Shown: piece after piece, positions 1 through 5,373 of the stretch | How positions within the stretch are numbered: position 1 is the first letter of the stretch | Layout: each line of letters opens with the position of its first letter | NCBI GenBank assembly: GCA_023438965.1 | Contig: JAEXPB010000534.1 | Span: 1 to 5,373, forward strand | Length of the DNA stretch: 5,373 bases | Source: Bacillota bacterium | Lineage (GTDB): Bacteria > Bacillota > Clostridia > Saccharofermentanales > UBA5734 | Reading direction: 5' to 3' | Program-made: the position numbers and the translations under genes | Notes under the pieces: model-generated | What the model saw: the letters and a program-made list of their open reading frames with translations, nothing else | Told to the model about the DNA's origin: nothing | The model's database searches: none

Positions 1-2
1 AT

Positions 3-233
3 ACCAGCCGGGATAAAATCGTTACCACGGCGACTCTGCCGGTTCCGGCGGCCATGGCTGCCAACGGGATCACCTGCCGCCTGACTAAATTGGATCTGGC
101 GGATGGCCGCGCGGAGCCTTGCGCTTGTCAGCAGGCGGAAGGCCGCTTGACTGCGCTGCTGGCTCTGCCGCCGCAGGAAGCGATGGTCTGGCTCATACAG
201 CCGGATCAGACAGGAGACAAGGCCGATGCGTGA
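3..233 (+). CDS. C-terminal end of an unrecognised protein, possibly a glycoside hydrolase-type enzyme (5' truncated by window)
   Basis: The frame is open from the window's left edge and gives 76 codons before TGA at 231-233; both other forward frames hit early stops. I do not recognise the protein. Codon use (CCG, GCG, CTG, GGC) matches the downstream genes, which supports real coding. The visible tail alternates short hydrophobic stretches with polar turns and ends in a segment with the pattern LTALLALPPQEAMVWLIQP. That pattern recalls the closing strands of C-terminal beta-sandwich domains in glycosidases, where a 'LPP.. A-V-hydrophobic' strand is common; the protein at 2626-4818 ends in a similar 'EVPPLSCVGAL' strand. 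The stop overlaps the next start by 8 bp (ATGCGTGA), so the two are probably co-transcribed and translationally coupled. Assignment to a carbohydrate enzyme is inferred from context and this weak resemblance. A different beta-rich protein is equally possible. Confidence 0.6.
   Translation, partial: TSRDKIVTTATLPVPAAMAANGITCRLTKLDLADGRAEPCACQQAEGRLTALLALPPQEAMVWLIQPDQTGDKADA
212..217 (+). promoter_or_regulatory. Shine-Dalgarno site for the GH106-like gene
   Basis: AGGAGA sits 8 nt before the ATG at 226, a near-perfect match to the 3' end of 16S rRNA at ideal spacing. It lies inside the last codons of the upstream gene. It supports ATG 226 as the start and shows that the gene can be initiated independently, even though it overlaps its neighbour. 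Confidence 0.8.
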
Positions 234-2616
234 TTTACCGATTGAAAAATACCGCGGACTGCTGCCGATGATCGCCACACCCGGCGCGCCAACGCGGGCG
301 CAGATCCGGGAAGTCCTGCTCCGCTATCGGTCGGCCGGCATCCGGCAATTTCTCTTTTTTGGCCGGGCGGGCTGCGAATATGCCTACTTATCGGACCAAT
401 GGATGCAAATGTGCGCCGATTTCATCGAGCAGGCCGGCGAGTTCGGCATGGGCGTCTGGCTTTATGACGACTACAACTGCCCGACCACTATTGTCAATGG
501 CCAATTGCCGGCGCTCGGGCCGGATTACCAGGCCAAGTTCATCCACGCCTGGCTGGATCAGGATGAATTCCGGCAGGAATGGTTCACCAATCCGAACGCC
601 GGCGACATGCTGAGCGACCAGGCCATCGATTATTTCCTGGCCAGCACCTACGACGCCTATGCGGCGCGTTTTCAGGCCTATTTTGGCCACACGGTCCGGG
701 GTATTTTCTCCGACGAGCCAACCCAGGCGGTGATCGGCAAGGACGCCGTCTGGAGCGGGCACTTGCGTCTGCCGGCCTTTGTCGGGATAGAAAATGAATA
801 CACCAGCCAGACCGGGCGTCCCTTAAGCGCGGATCTGGAAGCTGCCCTCCGCGGTCGCGGACCGGATGACCTTTGGCCCGTCTACTGGCGGCTGATCGGG
901 CAAAAGTCCCGCCATTACCTGGACCGGCTCCGGGAATGGTGTGACCGGCACCAGCTGCATTTGACCGGTCATTTGTACGATGAGCATGATTCTGATGCGG
1001 CCGTCTATAAAAACGGTGATCCGCTGCTGGTCCTGGATGGCTTCTCCTTCCCCGGCATGGATGAGATATTCACCGAAACCAGTCTGCAAACAGCCGAGTG
1101 GGTCACCCTCGGCCTGGTGCAGCAGGCCATCCGGAACCATCCGGCCGGCGGCATGGCGGAGCTGCTCTCGCTGGGCCCCTGCGACATGCCGCCGGCGAAG
1201 ATGCGGCAGATGATCTGGCTGACGGCCTTATTCAATGTCGACAACTACCTGATCGCCGTCGCGCAGCTCAATGCCAAAGGCAACAGCACGCGCGGCAGCT
1301 TTTATGGACCGTGCAACCTGCTGCAGCCGAATTTCGCCCTGCATGCGCTGCTGGCCCAGGATGCCGAAAAGGCCGCACTAATAGCCCGGAAGGCCAGTCG
1401 TGCAAACGTGCTGGTCCGTTTCCCGCAATCCTGGTCCGCCCGGCGGGCCGCCTACCAAACCGCCAAGCCGGTATACGGCGATATCAACGAGCTGCGCCTT
1501 TTGCTGGCGACGCTGACTGACCGGCAATTCGCCTGGCAGCTGATCGGCGAAGATGAAGCGGTCCCGGATCCCGACCAGACGGTGATCGGGATCGACCAAA
1601 GGGGTTATCTCTGCAATGACCGCCATTTCACCCTCGAGGAATTATTGCGCCAGCTGGAGCAGTCGGTCGGCCGTGAAGTCACGGTCACCAGCCGATCCGG
1701 CGAATTGAGCCATAACCTTTGCGTCAGGACCTTTACCGATCATTCCTGCGCCGTACTCGACTTGAACCAGGATGAGACCGAGAGGCATTATTACCTGTGC
1801 CAGGGGCAGCGGGTCAGGTCCTTTAATCTGAACGGGCGGGGGATCGCCCTTTTCGAACCGGTCATGGAGATTGAACCGTCCTGGCGGATCGCCTATGACC
1901 AGCCCAACCTGCTTCGGTTCGACCTATCCGCGCAAAAGCGCGAAGTCATCATCCGCTGCCTGGATGAGATTCCCGCGGTTAAATTGCTTGTTCGCCAGCA
2001 TGACGGCACACCGTCCCTTCGACTGGACGATCAGGCGGTGATCGCTGATCAAGTATGCACGGCCTTGCCCCCGGGCTTTGCCGAACTCTACCGGGAGACG
2101 TCCCGTTTCGCTCTGACTGCCGGCGAGCATCGGCTCCAGCTCATGAATGATTGCCCGGAATACCCCTACTTGCCCGGCGTATTCCTGTCCGGCAGCATTT
2201 CGGTTTTCCCGGATCTGACGATCCGGAATGGCATGCCGGACTTCCAGTATGGCCGGATGCCCGCCTTCGGTTTGCCGAATTATGTGGGCAAAATTATACT
2301 AACCGGTCGGATTCAACTACCTGATCATCCCGCCATTAACCTGCATGTGGATACCGGTTCGTATTACACCGAATTGTCGGTCAATGGACAGGCCTTGGGC
2401 GGCAAGGCCTGGGCGCCCTATGCCTGGGTCATTCCGGCCGAATATGCCGGTCAAGCCGTCGATTTGCAAGTGACAATGGCCACTTCATTCGGACCGCTGT
2501 TCGGCGATCTCGATCATCTGGATGGGGTAACGATGAAATTCGTCAGCCGGCAAATACCCAACCGGGCCAATGGCATCGGCTTGCTGACGCCGCCCTGGCT
2601 GACCATGGAAAGGTAA
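226..2616 (+). CDS. Glycoside hydrolase family 106-like protein (putative alpha-L-rhamnosidase-type), cytoplasmic
   Basis: This 796-residue protein probably hydrolyses a glycosidic bond; known GH106 members release alpha-L-rhamnose from pectic or other glycans. Residues about 1-390 look like the family's TIM barrel: an 'AGI..FLFFGRAG.EYAYLS..W' opening (37-59), VWLYDDYN at 77-84 (matching the usual 'vWlYDEyNWPSG' strand), GIFSDEP at 159-165, TGHLYDEHD at 247-255 and GGMAELLSLG at 308-317. The acidic residues in these motifs (D81/D82, D163/E164, E253, E312) are candidates for catalysis or metal binding; I cannot say which. Residues about 391-690 include NVLVRFPQSW (394-403), like the post-barrel strand of the family, and further beta-rich sequence. 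Residues about 690-765 form a jelly roll with VNGQALGGKAWAPY (719-732), like the galactose-binding-type C-terminal domain of GH106. No signal peptide or membrane segment is visible. It is shorter than many GH106 enzymes (roughly 900-1100 residues), and the motifs are diverged, so activity on rhamnose is uncertain. It overlaps the upstream gene by 8 bp and lies 9 bp before the next gene. ATG 226 is supported by a strong ribosome binding site. Confidence 0.82.
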   Translation: MRDLPIEKYRGLLPMIATPGAPTRAQIREVLLRYRSAGIRQFLFFGRAGCEYAYLSDQWMQMCADFIEQAGEFGMGVWLYDDYNCPTTIVNGQLPALGPDYQAKFIHAWLDQDEFRQEWFTNPNAGDMLSDQAIDYFLASTYDAYAARFQAYFGHTVRGIFSDEPTQAVIGKDAVWSGHLRLPAFVGIENEYTSQTGRPLSADLEAALRGRGPDDLWPVYWRLIGQKSRHYLDRLREWCDRHQLHLTGHLYDEHDSDAAVYKNGDPLLVLDGFSFPGMDEIFTETSLQTAEWVTLGLVQQAIRNHPAGGMAELLSLGPCDMPPAKMRQMIWLTALFNVDNYLIAVAQLNAKGNSTRGSFYGPCNLLQPNFALHALLAQDAEKAALIARKASRANVLVRFPQSWSARRAAYQTAKPVYGDINELRLLLATLTDRQFAWQLIGEDEAVPDPDQTVIGIDQRGYLCNDRHFTLEELLRQLEQSVGREVTVTSRSGELSHNLCVRTFTDHSCAVLDLNQDETERHYYLCQGQRVRSFNLNGRGIALFEPVMEIEPSWRIAYDQPNLLRFDLSAQKREVIIRCLDEIPAVKLLVRQHDGTPSLRLDDQAVIADQVCTALPPGFAELYRETSRFALTAGEHRLQLMNDCPEYPYLPGVFLSGSISVFPDLTIRNGMPDFQYGRMPAFGLPNYVGKIILTGRIQLPDHPAINLHVDTGSYYTELSVNGQALGGKAWAPYAWVIPAEYAGQAVDLQVTMATSFGPLFGDLDHLDGVTMKFVSRQIPNRANGIGLLTPPWLTMER

Positions 2617-2618
2617 GG
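2615..2618 (+). promoter_or_regulatory. Short Shine-Dalgarno site for the DUF6259-like gene
   Basis: AAGG lies 7 nt before ATG 2626 and overlaps the TAA stop of the preceding gene (2614-2616). A second AAGG at 2610-2613 is slightly too far upstream. The match is modest, so terminating ribosomes from the preceding gene may help initiation. Confidence 0.5.
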
Positions 2619-2625
2619 TAACAGC

Positions 2626-4818
2626 ATGATCCTGCAAACAAAGCTTCTGAGCCTTGAACTGGATGAAAAAACCGGCAGCATCCGCCGCCTGGCATCGGCG
2701 GCGAAAACGCTCACCAGCGCGGAATCCGGCCAGCGACCCCTGTTTAGCCTGCGGCTGATCGATCCCGCCAAACGATTCTACGCAGTTAACGCTTTTGACG
2801 CGCAGACCGTGATGTTCTTGCCGCCGGAAGAGCCGACGGGCAGCCGGCAGACCATCCGGTTTGCTGATTTCCGTTCGGTCCCCGGACTGCAGGTCGTGGC
2901 TGGGATTCATGTATGCCCCGACCTCGATCAGATCGAATGGACACTCCGGCTGGACAATCAATCGGCGGACGCGATCGAGTATGTGGATTATCCGCAGTTT
3001 ACGGTACCCAACGATTTGGGTTGTACCGCGGACCAGGCGAAAATATTCTGGCCCTACACGGAAGGGTGCCTGGTCGAAGACATCACGCGTCCCCGGTTCC
3101 AGGAAAATCCGTTGCTTTACCCCAGCAACGCCAGCGAAGCGATGTATCCCGGCGCCATCACCATGCAGTTTATGGCCTACTATGACCAGAAAGCCGGACT
3201 GTACTTCGCAGCCCAGGACACGACGGCGATGCCCAAGTCGATCGAGTGCTTCCCCTGTCAGGACGGCATCCGCCTGGCGATCAAATCCTTTATCTGTGTC
3301 GCCCCGCAAACCGCCGGCCAATTGAATTTTCCGCTGGTGATGCGGCTGTATGCCGGCGGCTGGCTGGAAGCTGCCGAATTGTACCGGGAATTTGTTGAGA
3401 ACGCGGCTTTCCCGCTGCCGTCGAAATTGCATAGGCGGGAAAATCTGCCCGCCTGGCAGAAGCAATCCCCGGTCGTGGTCATTTTCCCGCCGCGCAGCAT
3501 CCGTGGCTCTGGCTACATGGGTCCGAACGAATTCTTCCCCTGGCCGAACGCCCTCAAGTATCTGGATGATTTGGCCGAGGCGATCGATACCCAGCTGATG
3601 GCTTTTCTGACCTATTGGGAAGGCAGCGCGCCCTGGTGCCCGCCGTTCATCTGGCCGCCCTATGGCGGCGAAGCGCCTTTCCAGGCCTTTGTCGACCAGA
3701 TGCATGCCCGGGGCCACCTGGTCGGCGTCTACGGCAGCGGGCTGCAATGGACGGATCAGAGCCTGCTCTGTCCGGAATATGACCAGACCCAGTATCGGAT
3801 CGACCATGACTTGACCCGCTGCATGTGCGCCTCACCGGCCGGGGAATTGTCATCCCGGTTGTGCCAGACCATTCGCCGCGGCTTCGAAATGTGCCCAGCC
3901 TGTGCACCGACGAAAGAAATCGCCCTGGAACAGTTCGAAAGCATGCTGGCGGCCAGGATCGATTTCATCCAGTATTTTGACCAGAATATCGGCGGTCGCG
4001 GCTATTTCTGCTACGCCGACGACCACGGTCACCCGCCGATGTACGGCCCCTGGTCGGTCGAGGCGATGCGCGGGATTTACCGGCTCATGGTCGACAAAAT
4101 CGCCCAGTATGGCCACCGCAGCGCAATCGGCGCCGAATCCTCCGCCAGCGATTGCTTTATCGAACAGCTGACCTTCAATGACTTGCGCTACAACTGGGTG
4201 TTCGCTTCCGGCAAACCCGTACCGGCCTTCGCTTATGTTTTCCACGAATATAATGTCAATTTCATGGGCAATCAATGTGCTTTCACGCAGACCATACCGG
4301 TTGAGCAGAATCCGGATTCTCTGTTGTTCCGGCTGGCCTATTCGCTGATTGCCGGCGATCTGCTGACCCTGGTAATCAAGTCCGGCGGTGAAATCCACTG
4401 GGAGTGGGGCATGTCCTGGCTGCAGCCCGGTCCGCGGCAGAAGAAAATCATTCAGGCGGTCCGGCAATACAATGCGCTGCGCAACGGGCGCGGCCATCCC
4501 TACCTGCAGTACGGCCGCATGATCAAGGCCAGTCCGGTCAGCGGCGGCCAACCGATGGTGCTGACGCGCGCCGATGGCTCGCAGATGGAATTCCCCGGCG
4601 TCCTGACCTCCAAGTGGATCGCTCCGGATGGCAGCGAAGCCCAGATAATCGCCAATTACCAGGCTGAACCGGTGGTTGTCCGGCTGTCTGCCCCTTGTCT
4701 GGAAGTTTTCGGCGCGCCCGGTGAAACAATCAACTGGCAGATTCAGGACCAGACGACTACCATCGAGGTCCCGCCCCTTTCTTGCGTCGGCGCCCTGACC
4801 AAGGCGCCGGAAGGATAA
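2626..4818 (+). CDS. DUF6259-like protein, putative glycoside hydrolase of unknown specificity
   Basis: The 730-residue product resembles the DUF6259 family, whose members look like TIM-barrel glycosidases but lack a well-established substrate. Residues 1-260 read as an N-terminal beta-sandwich: it opens with LLSLELDEKTGSIRRL (7-22) and carries the family-like YPGAITMQFMAYYD..AGLYFAAQD stretch (174-198). Residues about 280-600 look like a catalytic barrel: MAFLTYWEGSAPW (325-337), a GHLVGVYGSGLQW strand (363-375), DFIQYFDQNIGGRGYFCY (446-463), GHP (468-470), IGAESSASD (501-509) and HWEWGMSW (591-598). By position and context D452 and E504 are the best candidates for the catalytic pair; this is inference. 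Cysteines C399, C401, C413, C423 and C426 cluster just before the D452 strand. Residues about 620-730 form a C-terminal beta domain. No signal peptide is visible, so it should act in the cytoplasm. It lies 9 bp after the GH106-like gene and 16 bp before the URO-D-like gene, which points to one operon. The family assignment is from memory of sequence patterns. Confidence 0.8.
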   Translation: MILQTKLLSLELDEKTGSIRRLASAAKTLTSAESGQRPLFSLRLIDPAKRFYAVNAFDAQTVMFLPPEEPTGSRQTIRFADFRSVPGLQVVAGIHVCPDLDQIEWTLRLDNQSADAIEYVDYPQFTVPNDLGCTADQAKIFWPYTEGCLVEDITRPRFQENPLLYPSNASEAMYPGAITMQFMAYYDQKAGLYFAAQDTTAMPKSIECFPCQDGIRLAIKSFICVAPQTAGQLNFPLVMRLYAGGWLEAAELYREFVENAAFPLPSKLHRRENLPAWQKQSPVVVIFPPRSIRGSGYMGPNEFFPWPNALKYLDDLAEAIDTQLMAFLTYWEGSAPWCPPFIWPPYGGEAPFQAFVDQMHARGHLVGVYGSGLQWTDQSLLCPEYDQTQYRIDHDLTRCMCASPAGELSSRLCQTIRRGFEMCPACAPTKEIALEQFESMLAARIDFIQYFDQNIGGRGYFCYADDHGHPPMYGPWSVEAMRGIYRLMVDKIAQYGHRSAIGAESSASDCFIEQLTFNDLRYNWVFASGKPVPAFAYVFHEYNVNFMGNQCAFTQTIPVEQNPDSLLFRLAYSLIAGDLLTLVIKSGGEIHWEWGMSWLQPGPRQKKIIQAVRQYNALRNGRGHPYLQYGRMIKASPVSGGQPMVLTRADGSQMEFPGVLTSKWIAPDGSEAQIIANYQAEPVVVRLSAPCLEVFGAPGETINWQIQDQTTTIEVPPLSCVGALTKAPEG

Positions 4819-4820
4819 TT

Positions 4821-4828
4821 GGTGGTGG
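4821..4828 (+). promoter_or_regulatory. Weak G-rich ribosome binding site for the URO-D-like gene
   Basis: GGTGGTGG fills the 16-bp gap between the TAA at 4816-4818 and ATG 4835, ending 6 nt before the start. It is only a partial Shine-Dalgarno match. Reading back in frame from ATG 4835, no alternative start codon occurs within the intergenic gap, so this is the best start. Initiation may rely on coupling to the upstream gene. Confidence 0.4.
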
Positions 4829-4834
4829 ACCGTC

Positions 4835-5373
4835 ATGCAGCCGGAACCGTTCACCAGCACTGACCCGCTTCAGTCCGGACGCGAGCGGTCGATCATCCGC
4901 CGCCTGGCCGAAGAATTGGCCGAAATTGCCCATCTGCCGGTTCAACAGCAGAAAATCAGGATGTGGCGGAATTTGAACGGCTTAAAAATGGACCGGCCGA
5001 TGGTGCTGGTCTATGCCTTCCCCTGGGATGAGATCAATTCGCCGGAATTGACCCTGCAGACGCAGGATCCGTTTCATCGCCAGATCGAGCAGCATTTGCG
5101 GCGGCTCCTGTTCAAGTGGCGGTATCTGCGCGCCGATATGGTCATCGAACCGATCTACCGCAGCCCCATCTATCTCAATGATACCGGCATCCGGCTGAAT
5201 GCCCGGATCACCGCCGGATCGACAGTCAGCTACTGTCCGAATAGCCATGTGACCGATAATGGACGGCCGCAGCAGGCCAGGTCCTTTGCACCGCTCGTGA
5301 AAAATGCCGACGATATCGAGCGGCTGGCGCCGCCCCTGATCAGCATCAACCGCCGGCTCACCGAAGCGCATTA
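4835..5373 (+). CDS. Uroporphyrinogen decarboxylase (URO-D)-like protein, N-terminal part (3' truncated by window)
   Basis: The frame runs open from ATG 4835 to the window end, giving 179 residues, about half of the roughly 340-400 expected for the URO-D superfamily. The N-terminus matches the divergent URO-D-like proteins common in anaerobic gut and sediment bacteria. It has an amphipathic helix RRLAEELAEIAHLPVQQQK (22-40), then W44..LNGLKMDRPMVLVY (44-60), PWDEI (63-67), LTLQTQDPF (72-80) and a Q/H-rich helix with DMVIEP (101-106). Classical HemE has an N-terminal RQAGRY motif; I do not see it here, so haem synthesis is unlikely. Relatives include corrinoid-linked methyltransferases (MtaA, CmuA), but many members have no known function. 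The zinc ligands of those enzymes would lie in the missing C-terminal half, so the class cannot be settled. The start is chosen because the conserved helix begins about 20 residues later. It lies 16 bp after the DUF6259-like gene, in the same operon. Confidence 0.72.
   Translation, partial: MQPEPFTSTDPLQSGRERSIIRRLAEELAEIAHLPVQQQKIRMWRNLNGLKMDRPMVLVYAFPWDEINSPELTLQTQDPFHRQIEQHLRRLLFKWRYLRADMVIEPIYRSPIYLNDTGIRLNARITAGSTVSYCPNSHVTDNGRPQQARSFAPLVKNADDIERLAPPLISINRRLTEAH

Noticed and set aside
1098..1520. A 140-codon + strand open frame in another phase within the GH106-like gene
   Set aside because: Its Ala/Gly/Arg/Pro-rich translation is low in family-like pattern, and the overlapping frame is clearly the real gene.
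1567..1593. An 8-bp perfect inverted repeat (GATCCCGA / TCGGGATC, 11-nt loop)
   Set aside because: It lies inside the GH106-like coding sequence with no T-run or nearby start; expected by chance in GC-rich DNA of this length.
2485..3807. A 440-codon open frame on the - strand
   Set aside because: It lies opposite two well-supported + strand genes, spans their junction, and its translation is rich in Arg, Gly, Gln and Pro with no recognisable domain. GC-rich codon bias commonly creates such antisense open frames.
4819..4834. Possible terminator or promoter between the DUF6259-like and URO-D-like genes
   Set aside because: The gap is only 16 bp, with no T-run and no room for -35/-10 elements; continued transcription is the simpler reading.
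3850..4860. A 336-codon open frame on the - strand
   Set aside because: It is fully antisense to the DUF6259-like gene and the start of the URO-D-like gene, with no family resemblance; explained as a mirror of the sense codon bias.
4982..5371. A 129-codon open frame on the - strand at the right edge
   Set aside because: It is antisense to the URO-D-like gene, whose + strand translation carries recognisable conserved motifs; the antisense product has none.

Overview
The window is a dense, one-directional stretch of bacterial DNA with about 97% or more coding sequence, all on the + strand. It contains two complete genes flanked by two genes cut by the window edges. The four reading frames are packed as one apparent operon: the first pair overlaps by 8 bp, the second is 9 bp apart and the third 16 bp apart. 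I see no terminator, tRNA, rRNA, CRISPR array, insertion sequence or long repeat. The DNA is GC-rich, with many CCG, CGG, GGC and CTG codons. Shine-Dalgarno sites are visible before the first two complete genes.

Layout. Positions 3-233: the last 76 codons of an unrecognised protein whose tail looks like a beta-rich domain. Positions 226-2616: a 796-residue cytoplasmic-looking protein with the layout of glycoside hydrolase family 106 and its relatives (TIM barrel, then beta domains, then a C-terminal jelly roll). Positions 2626-4818: a 730-residue protein resembling the DUF6259 family, which looks like an uncharacterised glycoside hydrolase (N-terminal beta-sandwich, TIM-like barrel, C-terminal beta domain). 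Positions 4835 to the window end: the first 179 residues of a protein resembling the divergent uroporphyrinogen-decarboxylase (URO-D)-like proteins of anaerobic bacteria.

How they may work together. Two or three predicted glycosidase-type proteins in a row, none with a visible signal peptide, suggest intracellular processing of imported oligosaccharides or glycosides, possibly rhamnose-containing. The URO-D-like gene is the unexpected member. Relatives of URO-D include corrinoid-dependent methyltransferases (MtaA/CmuA types), so a role in handling a methylated sugar or glycoside is a possible but unproven reading. No transporter, regulator or sugar-catabolic enzyme lies in the window, so the substrate cannot be named.

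Organism. The gene families and the GC-rich coding style fit an anaerobic, glycan-degrading bacterium, for example a GC-rich Clostridia/Bacillota lineage or a Lentisphaerae/Verrucomicrobia-like lineage. This is a weak inference, because there is no phylogenetic marker here.
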